From contig URRW01000009.1 of the NCBI GenBank assembly GCA_900550285.1, positions 15,246-79,245 on the forward strand: a stretch of DNA of 64,000 bases, in the 5' to 3' direction. Below the pieces are notes generated by a model, which did not search any database, was not told where the DNA came from, and saw only the letters and a program-made list of their open reading frames with translations. Below, in pieces: positions 52,475 through 61,753 of this stretch. The stretch's first letter is position 1; each line of letters opens with the position of its first letter. The position numbers and the translations under genes were made by a program. This DNA comes from an uncultured Lachnospiraceae bacterium (GTDB lineage: Bacteria > Bacillota > Clostridia > Lachnospirales > Lachnospiraceae).

Positions 52475-52500
52475 TGTGCGCCAAGGCACACACTTTTTTA
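52475..52500 (+). terminator. Second terminator-like hairpin before purO
   Basis: GTGTGC pairs with GCACAC around GCCAAG and is followed by AC and six Ts, only about 20 bases before the purO start. It would add a further block to read-through. Confidence 0.6.
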
Positions 52501-52520
52501 ATACAGAAAGAGAGGAAAAG

Positions 52521-53234
52521 ATGGAAGTACGTAAGCTTGCAGAAGAATTAAAGAACAACGCCTATCCCGGCAGAGGGATCGTGATCGGCACGACGCCGGA
52601 CGGCAAAAAGGCGGTAACGGCATATTTTATCATGGGCAGAAGCTCCAATTCCCGCAACCGCATTTTTGTAACGGACGGCGAAGGGATCCGCACACAGGCA
52701 TTTGATCCGTCCAAGCTGGAGGATCCCAGCCTGATCATTTATGCGCCGGTGCGCGTTCTGGGCAACAAAACGATCGTGACAAACGGGGATCAGACCGATA
52801 CGATCTACGAGGGAATGGACAAACAGCTCACCTTTGAGCAGAGCCTCCGGAGCCGTGAGTTTGAGCCGGACGGTCCCAATTACACACCCCGTATTTCCGG
52901 TATCATGCACATTGAAAACGGGACCTACAACTATGCGATGTCGATTTTAAAAAGCGACGACGGGGATCCGTCCTCCTGCCAGCGTTTTACCTTTGCTTAC
53001 GAAAGCCCTAAGGCAGGCGAGGGACGCTTCATCCATACTTATATGCACGACGGCAATCCGCTTCCGAGTTTTTCCGGCGAGCCCAAAAAGGTGGAGATCG
53101 CAGGGGACATCGACGAGTTTACGCAGATGCTCTGGGACAGCCTGAATGAAGAGAACAAGGTTTCCCTGTTCGTGCGCTATATCGACATTGCATCCGGCAG
53201 CTATGAAACAAGAATCGTAAATAAAAATAAATAA
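52521..53234 (+). CDS. purO: IMP cyclohydrolase, PurO type
   Basis: 237 residues. Closes the ring of FAICAR to give IMP. It is related to the archaeal PurO family (IMP_cyclohyd), and not to the N-terminal half of bifunctional PurH: NAYPGRGIVIGTTPDGKKAV, YFIMGRSSNSRNRIF and GPNYTPRISG are seen. Lachnospiraceae commonly use this enzyme with a separate transformylase, as found 52 bases downstream. Start 52521 is fixed by AGAGAGG; a frame from 52419 would start within the leader. Controlled by the ZTP riboswitch. Confidence 0.9.
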   Translation: MEVRKLAEELKNNAYPGRGIVIGTTPDGKKAVTAYFIMGRSSNSRNRIFVTDGEGIRTQAFDPSKLEDPSLIIYAPVRVLGNKTIVTNGDQTDTIYEGMDKQLTFEQSLRSREFEPDGPNYTPRISGIMHIENGTYNYAMSILKSDDGDPSSCQRFTFAYESPKAGEGRFIHTYMHDGNPLPSFSGEPKKVEIAGDIDEFTQMLWDSLNEENKVSLFVRYIDIASGSYETRIVNKNK

Positions 53235-53285
53235 TCATCGTCAAAAAATACACAGGCGGATCGACGATCTGCGGAAAGGAACCAC

Positions 53286-54464
53286 ATGAACGAAATTCAG
53301 TTAAAATACGGCTGTAACCCGAATCAGAAGCCTTCGAGGATCTTTATGGAGGACGGCAGCGAGCTTCCCGTTACCGTATTGAACGGCAAGCCCGGATATA
53401 TCAACTTTTTGGACGCTTTTAACGGCTGGCAGCTTGTTTCGGAGCTGAAAAAAGCGACGGGGCTTCCGGCGGCAACGTCCTTTAAGCACGTTTCCCCTGC
53501 CGGAGCGGCGGTAGGGCTGCCGCTGACAGATACCCTTGCCAAAATCTACTGGGTAGACGATCTGGGAGATCTTTCCCCGCTGGCATGCGCGTATGCGAGA
53601 GCGAGAGGGGCGGACAGAATGTCCTCCTTCGGCGATTTTATCGCCCTGTCCGATGTGTGTGATGCGGATACCGCAAAGCTGATCAAAAGAGAGGTTTCCG
53701 ACGGCGTGATCGCGCCCGGCTATACGGACGAGGCGCTGGCGATCTTAAAGGAAAAAAAGAAGGGCGGCTACAATGTGATCCAGATCGATCCGTCCTACAA
53801 GCCTGCCGAGATCGAGAGAAAGCAGGTGTTCGGCATTACCTTTGAGCAGGGGCGCAACGAGCTTGACATTGACGAAGAGCTGTTGTCCAACTTTGTGACA
53901 AAGAACAGGGAAGTGCCCGAAAAAGCGCTGATCGACATGAAGATTGCGCTGATCACGTTAAAATATACCCAGTCCAATTCCGTCTGCTATGTAAAAGACG
54001 GTCAGGCGATCGGAATCGGCGCAGGGCAGCAGTCCCGTATCCACTGCACGAGGCTTGCAGGTCAGAAGGCTGACAACTGGTGGCTGCGCCAGTCTCCGCA
54101 GGTGCTCGGCTTACAGTTTGTAGACGGTCTGGGAAGAGCGGACCGGGATAACGCCATCGACGTTTACATGGGCGACGAGTACGAGGATGTTTTGGCGGAA
54201 GGCGTATGGCAGACCCGCTTTAAGGTAAAGCCCCCTGTATTTACAAGGGAAGAAAAGCGCGCGTGGCTGGATCAGCTTTCCGGCGTGACGCTTGGCTCCG
54301 ACGCATTCTTCCCGTTCTCCGACAACATCGAGAGAGCGCATAAGAGCGGCGTTTCCTACATTGCCCAGCCCGGCGGCTCCGTGCGCGACGACGCGGTGAT
54401 CGAGTGCTGTGATAAGTACAAAATGGCGATGGTATTTACCGGGATCAGGCTGTTCCACCACTAA
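53286..54464 (+). CDS. purH: AICAR transformylase (stand-alone PurH C-terminal domain)
   Basis: 392 residues. Transfers formyl from 10-formyl-tetrahydrofolate to AICAR (ZMP). The Lys-His pair of the family is in SFKHVSPAGAAVG (about residues 66-67); YTQSNSVCYVKDGQ, GIGAGQQSRIHCTRLA and ending AQPGGSVRDD are all highly conserved. It lacks the MGS-like cyclohydrolase domain of ordinary PurH, which is supplied by purO. AAAGGAACCAC precedes the start. Confidence 0.95.
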   Translation: MNEIQLKYGCNPNQKPSRIFMEDGSELPVTVLNGKPGYINFLDAFNGWQLVSELKKATGLPAATSFKHVSPAGAAVGLPLTDTLAKIYWVDDLGDLSPLACAYARARGADRMSSFGDFIALSDVCDADTAKLIKREVSDGVIAPGYTDEALAILKEKKKGGYNVIQIDPSYKPAEIERKQVFGITFEQGRNELDIDEELLSNFVTKNREVPEKALIDMKIALITLKYTQSNSVCYVKDGQAIGIGAGQQSRIHCTRLAGQKADNWWLRQSPQVLGLQFVDGLGRADRDNAIDVYMGDEYEDVLAEGVWQTRFKVKPPVFTREEKRAWLDQLSGVTLGSDAFFPFSDNIERAHKSGVSYIAQPGGSVRDDAVIECCDKYKMAMVFTGIRLFHH

Positions 54465-54559
54465 GCGGCGCTGTTTGCAGATGCTCCTTCTGCGTCAGGG
54501 CAGAGGCAGACCAAAGACTGCGTTTGGGCAGAAGAAATCACTTTTTGACTTTAAAGTGA

Positions 54560-54589
54560 TTGACGGGTTGAAGTGTAAAAGTGTATAAT
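54560..54589 (+). promoter_or_regulatory. Predicted promoter of the sodium symporter gene
   Basis: TTGACG (54560-54565), 18-base spacer, TATAAT (54584-54589). Confidence 0.65.
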
Positions 54590-54601
54590 GAATCCCGACA
54601 G

Positions 54602-54645
54602 AACCCGGCATGACTGTTTTACAGGACTGTGCCGGGTTATTGTTT
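54602..54645 (+). promoter_or_regulatory. Hairpin in the symporter leader
   Basis: AACCCGGCA (54602-54610) pairs perfectly with TGCCGGGTT (54630-54638), followed by ATTGTTTC. It starts about six bases after the predicted transcription start and could attenuate the gene, but the T tract is weak. Confidence 0.5.
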
Positions 54646-54720
54646 CATATGATAAGCAGGTTCGTTTCCTGCCGTATTGAAACAACAGGCTGATGCGCAC
54701 TGGCGCAAAAGGGAGGATTT

Positions 54721-56046
54721 ATGAACGGCAAAAATCACAAAAACGGTAATTTTTCATCCACGATAGGCTTTATCATCGCCTGCGTGGGTTCGGCGGTGGG
54801 GCTTGGGAATATCTGGATGTTTCCGTACCGCCTCGGGGAGTACGGCGGTGCGGCGTTTCTGATCCCGTATCTGTTGTTCGTCTTTTTATTCGGATGGGTA
54901 GGGCTGTCTGCGGAATTTGCCATTGGTAGGCGAGCGGGGACGGGGACGGTCGGGGCGTACCGTTACTGCTTTGCATCCAGAGGAAAGGAAAAGGCAGGCA
55001 AGGTCTTGGGCTGGTTTCCGCTGCTTGGCTCCCTCGGGATCGCAATCGGCTATTCCATCGTTTTGGGATGGGTGCTCCGGACACTGTTCGGTGCGGTGCG
55101 GGGAACGCTGTTTGAAGCAGACCCGGCGGCGTTTTTTGCGGAGGCGGCGGGAGCGTTTGGAAGCGTGCCGTGGCATCTGCTCATCGTGGCAGGCGTGACC
55201 GTCATTCTGGTCACGGGCGTGACAAAAGGGATCGAAAAGGCGAGCAAGGTAATGATGCCGCTGTTTTTTGTATTGTTTGTGGTCGTGGCGGTGCGCGTGG
55301 CGTTTCTGCCGGGGGCGGCAGAGGGCTATGAATTTTTGTTTGTCCCCAAATGGGAAAAGCTTTTGCAGGCGGATACGTGGGTAATGGCGATGGGGCAGGC
55401 ATTTTTCTCCCTGTCGATCACAGGCTCCGGAATGATCGTATACGGGGCGTATCTGGGAGAGGATGCGGATATTCCGAAGGCGTCTGTGCGGACGGCTGTT
55501 TTTGACACGCTGGCGGCGCTTCTTTCGGGGCTGGCGATCATGCCGGCGGTATTTGCCTTCGGCATCGATGCGGGGAGCGGCCCGTCCCTGATCTTTGTGA
55601 CGCTTCCGGAGGTATTCCGGCAGATGCCGGGCGGGCGGCTGATCGCAGTATTTTTCTTCATTTCCGTGATCTTTGCGGGCGTGACGTCCCTGATCAATAT
55701 GTTTGAGGCGGTGATCGAAAGCTGGCAGACCCAGTTTGGGGCGTCCAGAAAAAAAGCGGCGCTTCTGTGCGGCGGGATCACGTTTTTAGCCGGCCTGTTT
55801 TTGGAAAAGGAGAGCAGCGCGGGCGCATGGCTGGATATGGTATCCATCGGCATCGTTCCGGCGGGCGCGGTGCTCGGGGCGGTTTCCGTTTATTATGTGC
55901 TGGGTTATCCCAAAATCCGGGAGGAGCTGGAAAAGGGACACGGCAAAAAGTTGAACCGGGCGTTTGGGATCGCGGCGAAATATGTTTATGTGCCGGTGAC
56001 GGTGCTCGTTTTAGTGCTGGGATTTTTGTACGGCGGAATCGGGTGA
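54721..56046 (+). CDS. Sodium-dependent transporter, neurotransmitter:sodium symporter family
   Basis: 441 residues with 11 membrane helices, the bacterial (MhsT/TnaT-like) length. Helix 1 has the sodium-site sequence FIIACVGSAVGLGNIWMFPY, and helix 6 holds FFSLSITGSGMIVYGAYLG, where substrate and sodium are bound in LeuT. Substrates are usually amino acids. AAAAGGGAGG precedes the start. The following MBL gene begins six bases after the stop, so they are co-transcribed. Confidence 0.94.
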   Translation: MNGKNHKNGNFSSTIGFIIACVGSAVGLGNIWMFPYRLGEYGGAAFLIPYLLFVFLFGWVGLSAEFAIGRRAGTGTVGAYRYCFASRGKEKAGKVLGWFPLLGSLGIAIGYSIVLGWVLRTLFGAVRGTLFEADPAAFFAEAAGAFGSVPWHLLIVAGVTVILVTGVTKGIEKASKVMMPLFFVLFVVVAVRVAFLPGAAEGYEFLFVPKWEKLLQADTWVMAMGQAFFSLSITGSGMIVYGAYLGEDADIPKASVRTAVFDTLAALLSGLAIMPAVFAFGIDAGSGPSLIFVTLPEVFRQMPGGRLIAVFFFISVIFAGVTSLINMFEAVIESWQTQFGASRKKAALLCGGITFLAGLFLEKESSAGAWLDMVSIGIVPAGAVLGAVSVYYVLGYPKIREELEKGHGKKLNRAFGIAAKYVYVPVTVLVLVLGFLYGGIG

Positions 56047-56052
56047 GAAAAA

Positions 56053-56886
56053 ATGAAGCTTACGGTTTTAACGGAAAATACGGCGAATAAAAGAGGCGTG
56101 CTGGGAGAGCACGGGCTTTCGGTGCTGATCGAGGCGCAGGGGAAAAAGCTGTTGTTCGATACCGGCCAGAGCGGCGTCTATGCGCACAATGCAAAGCGGC
56201 TGGGCGTGCGGCTGGACGATATTGACGCGGTGATATTGAGCCACGGGCATTACGACCATGCGGGCGGTCTGGAGGAATTTCCGGATACCCTGCCGCCCGT
56301 ATATGTGCGCCGGGAGGCGTTGGAGGACAAGCTCTGCAAAAATGCGGACCGGGTCAGCTTCCGGCAGATCGGGATCCCGTGGGTCAGCCATGAAAACGGG
56401 GAGCCAAAGGCGCCGGGACGGATCGGGGACAGGCTGCATTTTACCGGGGAAAAGGAAGAGATCTTTCCGGACATTTTCGTGCTGGGGAAGATCCCGGCGG
56501 GAAGGGAGCTTTCGCTGTTCTGGAAGCAGACGGCAAAGGGGCTTGTGCCGGACCGGATGGAGGATGAACAGCTTTTGGTCGTGCGGGAAAAGGCGGGGCT
56601 TTCCGTATTTGCAGGCTGCGCCCATGCGGGCATCCTAAACTGCCTGTCTTATGTGGAAGCAAATTTCCCGGGGGAGCATATCCGGTTTTTACTGGCGGGG
56701 ATGCACCTGCGGGGCTGCGGAAAAAAGGAGATCGAAGAGACGGTCAGCAGGATCGGGGAGTATGGGATCGAACGGATCGTCCCGCTGCACTGCACGGGGC
56801 TGAAAGCCATTTCCATGATGCAGGAAGCCTTTGGAAGCGCCTGCCTTGCCGGGGAAGCAGGGCTTACATGGCGGGAGGAGCCGTGA
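56053..56886 (+). CDS. MBL-fold metallo-hydrolase
   Basis: 277 residues. Metal ligands are in SHGHYDHAGG (HxHxDH), a later His in FAGCAHAGILNCLSYVE and the last in VPLHCTG. The order and LFDTGQSG start match the group named after 7,8-dihydropterin-6-methyl-4-(beta-D-ribofuranosyl)-aminobenzene-5'-phosphate synthase, whose bacterial members have unknown substrates. It follows the symporter by six bases. Confidence 0.88.
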   Translation: MKLTVLTENTANKRGVLGEHGLSVLIEAQGKKLLFDTGQSGVYAHNAKRLGVRLDDIDAVILSHGHYDHAGGLEEFPDTLPPVYVRREALEDKLCKNADRVSFRQIGIPWVSHENGEPKAPGRIGDRLHFTGEKEEIFPDIFVLGKIPAGRELSLFWKQTAKGLVPDRMEDEQLLVVREKAGLSVFAGCAHAGILNCLSYVEANFPGEHIRFLLAGMHLRGCGKKEIEETVSRIGEYGIERIVPLHCTGLKAISMMQEAFGSACLAGEAGLTWREEP

Positions 56887-56915
56887 CCGGTTCCTGTAAA
56901 ATGAGTGCGTATAAA

Positions 56916-56957
56916 AAAAGAAGGAATCAGGCGTCTGCCCCGGTTCCCTCTTTTTTT
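56916..56957 (+). terminator. Imperfect terminator hairpin
   Basis: AAAAGAAGGAATC pairs imperfectly with GGTTCCCTCTTTT, followed by Ts, 30 bases after the MBL stop. Confidence 0.6.
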
Positions 56958-57028
56958 ACTGTTTATTTTTTACTTTTTACTGTGCGCCTTGCGGCATATG
57001 CTTTTTATGGACGGTTTGGAAGCGTTTA

Positions 57029-57790
57029 TCAGAAGGAATTCTGATTGCCGTCAAAGCCGCCGGTCTGCGTATAGGAAGCGTTCGTATAAGGATCCTCCGG
57101 CTTTAAGCTCAAATAGTAGCCCGCGTTTGTGATGGTCATATAAGGCGTCACATACAGGTTTGCAATGCCGCAGGTCACTGCGCCAAGAAGCGTCCAGAGG
57201 ATGAAGGAGAGCTGCAGGACGAAATACTCCCAGAGACGTCCGCTCATCATCATTTTGCTCTCGTTGACGCACTGGCGGATGCCCTTGTCAGGATTCTCGG
57301 CGAGGATGTAAAACGCCTGCGAATAGCGCAGCGCCGCGATGATGCCGGGAATGTAGCAGAGGCATGACCACAGGAAGATGAACAGCCCCATCCACAGGGA
57401 CAGCCCGAACACCTTAAAGATCATCGAAAAGTGGGAGAACAGTTCGTTTACACCGGTCTCTTCGCCCTTGAATACCTTCAGGCTGTAGGCGGTATAGCCG
57501 AACTGGACAACGCCCAGAACGAGGGAAAGCAGGACGGCAACAACGAGATAGATGAGGATTCCTGCTGTGCTGACGGTGTTGGCAGCGGAATAATCGGAAT
57601 AATATCCGCCGGATTCCATCATGATCCCCATTGTGAGGGAGCTGGCAACGCCGAAAATGGTGGATACGAGGTAGAGCACCACCTGGGCGGCAACCTGAAT
57701 CGCCATGAAGGCGAGGGTCGTGAGCACGGGATGGGGATTTGCCATGCTCATCGCGTTTTTGGCATCCTGTTTGAGTAATGCACGGTTCAT
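57029..57790 (-). CDS. DUF975-family integral membrane protein
   Basis: 253 residues, six membrane helices. Family hallmarks are the N-terminal NRALLKQDAKNAM and the central LKVFKGEETGVNELFSHFS followed by YIPGIIAALRYSQAFYIL and ENPDKGIRQCVNESKMMM. DUF975 proteins are common in gut Firmicutes and have no settled function. Start 57790 is fixed by AGGAGG; the longer frame from 57871 has none. The tail is Gln/Asn/Gly-rich. Confidence 0.9.
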   Translation of the reverse strand: MNRALLKQDAKNAMSMANPHPVLTTLAFMAIQVAAQVVLYLVSTIFGVASSLTMGIMMESGGYYSDYSAANTVSTAGILIYLVVAVLLSLVLGVVQFGYTAYSLKVFKGEETGVNELFSHFSMIFKVFGLSLWMGLFIFLWSCLCYIPGIIAALRYSQAFYILAENPDKGIRQCVNESKMMMSGRLWEYFVLQLSFILWTLLGAVTCGIANLYVTPYMTITNAGYYLSLKPEDPYTNASYTQTGGFDGNQNSF

Positions 57791-58010
57791 AAGTAAGTCC
57801 TCCTGAAATAAGGGATATTGCAGCACAAAACGGCATTGCCTGCTGTACTGGTCTATTTTTGATTCTAGCACAAACCCGGTCAGATAGCTATCAGTTTTTT
57901 AGAAGAAATGTCTGAATCGGCATTTCCCTTATTGTATTTTGACGTTCAGTTTGTTAATATAGAGTAACAATTATAATATAGAAATCGCAAGCGAGAGGAG
58001 ACAGGAGATT

Positions 58011-59708
58011 ATGAGCAACGAGAATCCTGTTATGGAAGAAAACAAAGAGCCGGTTTCCAGAAACTTTATCGAGCAGATGATCGACAAGGATCTGGCGGAC
58101 GGCGTTTACGAGACGGTGCATACCAGATTCCCGCCGGAGCCCAACGGCTATCTGCATATCGGCCATGCCAAGAGCATTCTGTTAAATTATGGGCTGGCGC
58201 AGCAGTATCATGGAAAGTTCAACCTGCGTTTTGACGATACAAACCCGACCAAGGAGAAGATCGAGTTTGTGGAGTCCATCAAGGCGGACGTGAAGTGGCT
58301 GGGCGCAGACTGGGAGGACAGGCTGTTTTTTGCCTCCGATTATTTTGACCAGATGTACGAGGGCGCGGTAAAGCTGATCAAAAAGGGCAAGGCGTATGTG
58401 TCCGACCTTTCCGCAGACCAGATCCGGGAATACCGCGGCACGCTGACAGAGGCGGGCAAGGAGGATCCCGGCAGGGAAAGAAGCGTGGAAGAGAACTTAA
58501 AGCTGTTTGAAGAGATGAAAAACGGCGTTTATGAGGACGGCACGAAGGTGCTGCGCGCAAGGATCGACATGGCAAGCCCCAACATGAACATGCGCGATCC
58601 GGTCATTTACCGCGTGGCGCACATGACCCATCACAATACGGGCGACAAATGGTGCATTTATCCGATGTATGATTTCGCGCATCCGATTGAGGACGCGATC
58701 GAGGGCATTACCCATTCCATCTGTACGCTGGAGTTTGAGGATCACCGTCCGCTCTACGACTGGGTTGTGCGCGAGCTGGATTATAAGCCCTTCCCGCCCC
58801 GTCAGATCGAGTTTGCAAAGCTGTATCTGACAAATGTGGTAACGGGCAAGCGTTATATCAAGAGGCTGGTAGAAGAAGGCATCGTGGACGGCTGGGACGA
58901 TCCCCGTCTGGTTTCCATCGCGGCGCTCAGAAGAAGAGGCTTTACGCCGGAATCCATCAAGCTGTTCGTGGATCTGTGCGGCGTTTCCAAGAGCAACTCC
59001 TCCGTGGACTATGCGATGCTGGAATACTGCATCCGCGAGGATCTGAAATTAAAGCGCGCCCGCGTGATGGCGGTCATCGATCCGGTCAAGCTTGTGATCG
59101 ACAACTATCCGGAAGGGCAGATCGAGTATTTGGACGCACCGAACAACCTTGAAAACGAGGCGCTGGGAAGCCGTCAGATCCCGTTTGGCAGAGAGCTTTA
59201 CATCGAGAGGGAGGACTTTATGGAAGAACCTCCGAAGAAATATTTCCGCCTCTTCCCCGGCAACGAGGTGCGCCTGATGAACGCGTATTTTGTAAAGTGC
59301 ACCGGCTTTGAGAAGGACGAGAACGGAAACGTGACGGTCGTTCACTGCACCTACGATCCGGAGACGAAGTCCGGCAGCGGCTTTGAGGGCAGAAAGGTCA
59401 AGGGCACGATCCACTGGGTTGCCTGCGAGACGGCGAAGAAGGCGACCGTGCGTCTGTATGAGAACATCATTGACGAGGAGAAGGGCGTTTACAACGAGGA
59501 CGGTTCCCTGAACTTAAATCCCAACTCCCTGACTGTAAAAGAGGCATGGATCGAGCCTTCCTTACAGGATGCGAAGCCTTACGAGAGCTTCCAGTTTGTA
59601 AGACAGGGATTTTTCTGTGTGGACTACAAGGATTCCAAGCCCGGCGAGCCGGTATTTAACCGGATCGTGTCGCTGAAGAGCTCGTTTAAGCTCCCCAAAA
59701 AGGACTGA
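58011..59708 (+). CDS. glnS: Glutamine--tRNA ligase
   Basis: 565 residues, class I. HIGH box in PPEPNGYLHIGHAKSI (near residue 45). The KMSKS equivalent is VVTGKRYIK where E. coli has VMSKRKL; the second Lys is kept. GWDDPRLVSIAALRRRG and IREDL...RVMAVIDPVKLVI are typical GlnRS, and the C-terminal two-barrel anticodon domain is present. Its presence means glutaminyl-tRNA is charged directly. GAGAGGAGACAGGAG precedes the start. A TATAAT lies at 57972-57977 in the upstream gap, with no clear T-box. Confidence 0.96.
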   Translation: MSNENPVMEENKEPVSRNFIEQMIDKDLADGVYETVHTRFPPEPNGYLHIGHAKSILLNYGLAQQYHGKFNLRFDDTNPTKEKIEFVESIKADVKWLGADWEDRLFFASDYFDQMYEGAVKLIKKGKAYVSDLSADQIREYRGTLTEAGKEDPGRERSVEENLKLFEEMKNGVYEDGTKVLRARIDMASPNMNMRDPVIYRVAHMTHHNTGDKWCIYPMYDFAHPIEDAIEGITHSICTLEFEDHRPLYDWVVRELDYKPFPPRQIEFAKLYLTNVVTGKRYIKRLVEEGIVDGWDDPRLVSIAALRRRGFTPESIKLFVDLCGVSKSNSSVDYAMLEYCIREDLKLKRARVMAVIDPVKLVIDNYPEGQIEYLDAPNNLENEALGSRQIPFGRELYIEREDFMEEPPKKYFRLFPGNEVRLMNAYFVKCTGFEKDENGNVTVVHCTYDPETKSGSGFEGRKVKGTIHWVACETAKKATVRLYENIIDEEKGVYNEDGSLNLNPNSLTVKEAWIEPSLQDAKPYESFQFVRQGFFCVDYKDSKPGEPVFNRIVSLKSSFKLPKKD

Positions 59709-59739
59709 GCGCCGGGACAAAAAGCGTTGGAGCGGCAAG

Positions 59740-61242
59740 ATGCAGGATCTGATGATCGAATGGAAGGATGACAAAAGTCATCTGTATGAACAGATTTACA
59801 GCTATATAAAAGAAGAAATCAGAAAGGGGAAGCTTCTCTATCGGGAGAAGCTTCCCTCAACGCGTTCTCTGGCACAATATCTGCAGGTGTCGCGGAGTAC
59901 GGTGGAGGTTGCTTACGAGCAGCTTTTGTCGGAGGGGTATATTGAGGCGGTTCCCTATAAAGGCTATTTTGTGGCAAAGGTGGAGGAGCTTTACCGGCTC
60001 AGGGAGGTCATGGCAGATAAGACGGATCGGGAAAAAACGGATGGTCAGACAGGCGGCGCGGCAGGCTGCATGGCAGAGGAAAACGCCGGCTGGGTGGATT
60101 TTTCCCCGAACGCCATCGAGATGCGCAGCTTCCCCTTCGGCACATGGCGGCGGATCAACAAAAATGTGCTCAATCAGGATAACAGGGAGCTGTTTTTGCC
60201 GGGCGACCCGAAGGGGGATTTCGGGCTTCGGGAGACGATCGCCCGCTATCTGCACGCCTCCCGGGGCGTAAACTGCAGCGCCGCCCAGATCATTGTCGGC
60301 GCGGGAAACGATTATCTGCTTTTGCTTCTTCGGTATGTGCTGGGGGAAGACTGCCGCGCGGCGTTTGAAAATCCGACCTATCCGAGGGCGCGGCAGATTT
60401 TCGGGCTTTTTTCAAAAGAGGTAACGTCGGCAGCGGCAGACGAGAACGGGATCATCGTGGACGAGCTGGAAAAAAGCGGCGCAAACGTCGTATACGTAAT
60501 GCCGTCGCACCAGTATCCGACAGGCCGCGTCATGCCGATCGGGCGGCGGGCAGAGCTTTTAAACTGGGCGGCGGCAGACGATCGCCGCTATGTGATCGAA
60601 GACGATTACGACAGCGAATTCCGTTACAGGGGCAAACCGATCCCGTCGCTGCAGGCGTCGGATACGGCGGAAAAGGTCATTTATATCGGAACCTTTTCCA
60701 AGTCCATCGCGCCCGCCATCCGGGTCAGCTTTCTGGTGCTCCCCAAAGGGCTGATGGAGCGGTATGAAGAGCGGTGCTCCTGCTTTTCCTCGACGGTGTC
60801 GCGCATCGATCAGGCGGTGCTGGAGGAGTTTTTAAAAAGCGGCGCCTTTGAACGGCATTTGAACCGGATGCGGAAGGAATACAGCAAAAAGCATGAAATC
60901 CTGCTGGAAGGGTTAAAGCCCTTTTTGAAAAATTTCAGGGTGAGCGGGGAAAACGCGGGGCTGCATGTGCTTTTGACAAGCTGCAGGGGACGCAGCGAGG
61001 AGTGGATGAAGGAGCGGGCGCGGCAAAACGGCGTGAAGGTGTACGGGCTGTCCGAGGCGATGACGGGGACGGACGGGCAGAAAAGGGATCAGGCTGTGCG
61101 GGCAGGGCTTTTTTCAGAGGCGGATGCAGGCAGGTACGGCAGCCTGCGCACCATGGGCGGGACGGTGCTTTTAGGCTTCGGAGGGCTGACGGAGGAAGCG
61201 ATTGAGGACGGTCTGGAACGGCTGAAAAAAGCATGGCTGTAG
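59740..61242 (+). CDS. MocR/PdxR-type regulator (GntR helix-turn-helix fused to aminotransferase fold)
   Basis: 500 residues. Residues 1-75: GntR domain (HLYEQIYSYIKEEIRKGKL, EKLPSTRSLAQYLQVSRST). Residues about 120-500: fold-type I aminotransferase, with PSHQYPTG and the PLP-binding Lys in IGTFSKSIAPAIRVSF. MocR proteins bind PLP and regulate vitamin B6, GABA, taurine or other amino compounds; PdxR would be expected next to pdxST, which is not here. The first ATG used, 59740, has GGAG nine bases upstream and lies 31 bases after glnS. Confidence 0.92.
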   Translation: MQDLMIEWKDDKSHLYEQIYSYIKEEIRKGKLLYREKLPSTRSLAQYLQVSRSTVEVAYEQLLSEGYIEAVPYKGYFVAKVEELYRLREVMADKTDREKTDGQTGGAAGCMAEENAGWVDFSPNAIEMRSFPFGTWRRINKNVLNQDNRELFLPGDPKGDFGLRETIARYLHASRGVNCSAAQIIVGAGNDYLLLLLRYVLGEDCRAAFENPTYPRARQIFGLFSKEVTSAAADENGIIVDELEKSGANVVYVMPSHQYPTGRVMPIGRRAELLNWAAADDRRYVIEDDYDSEFRYRGKPIPSLQASDTAEKVIYIGTFSKSIAPAIRVSFLVLPKGLMERYEERCSCFSSTVSRIDQAVLEEFLKSGAFERHLNRMRKEYSKKHEILLEGLKPFLKNFRVSGENAGLHVLLTSCRGRSEEWMKERARQNGVKVYGLSEAMTGTDGQKRDQAVRAGLFSEADAGRYGSLRTMGGTVLLGFGGLTEEAIEDGLERLKKAWL

Positions 61243-61272
61243 CATTGTATGGAAAAAAGAACAAAGACGGGA

Positions 61273-61295
61273 CGGCGGTCTGGAACCGCCGTTTT
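61273..61295 (+). terminator. Terminator after the MocR-type gene
   Basis: CGGCGGT pairs perfectly with ACCGCCG around CTGGA, followed by four Ts. Confidence 0.75.
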
Positions 61296-61409
61296 CCGCG
61301 GTATTTCCGTGCCCGAGCACGTCGCCGATAAAAGTATGTGATTTTTTAGAGGGTAAGTATGACAGAATAGGGATTGACGAACCGCCCTTTAGACGGTATA
61401 AAGAAGGTA

Positions 61410-61710
61410 ATAACAGTCCGTTTTTCTGTCGCCGTCCGGCGCTGCGCTGTCTCTGTCTGGGCTGACTGCCGGCGGCGGACGACTGGCGAGCGAAGGGGAA
61501 TTTGCAAATGATGCAGGCTGTCCGGTATTATGTCCGGGGTTTGTCTGAGCCCGGCATAAGCCGGGCGAGTTTGCCCGGGCATAATACGTTCCGGACCGCC
61601 TGCGGCATTTGGCTCAAATTCTCTGTGAGCGAGATTGGAGACCGCCGCCGGCAGTCAGCCCAGACAGAGGCAGCACAGCGCCGGACGGCGGCAGAAAAAC
61701 GGACTGTTAT
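61410..61710. repeat. 301-bp near-perfect palindrome (structured inverted-repeat element)
   Basis: Outer arms of 69 bp (61410-61478 and 61642-61710) match with three differences. Inside, GGAATTTG, AAATG, GCAGGC, GTCCGG and ATTATG recur inverted in the second half, and the centre is GCCCGGC-ATAA-GCCGGGC (61549-61566). Thus almost the whole element folds on itself. It makes up most of the 511-base gap between the MocR-type gene and the GH38 gene and holds no convincing gene. It resembles a palindromic MITE or a large structured RNA. Confidence 0.85.
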
Positions 61711-61753
61711 GAAAAACCTGTACGGAAAAGGCAGGGGAAACGGAGGATACGAG

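Noticed and set aside
58840..58870. Loss of the GlnRS KMSKS loop as a sign of inactivity
   Set aside because: VVTGKRYIK keeps the catalytic Lys, the rest of the enzyme is complete, and I recall the same variant in other clostridial GlnRS sequences.
61346..61582. Minus-strand open frame in the 301-bp palindrome
   Set aside because: It covers half of an inverted repeat, so its frame reflects the symmetry; no ribosome-binding site or family resemblance.
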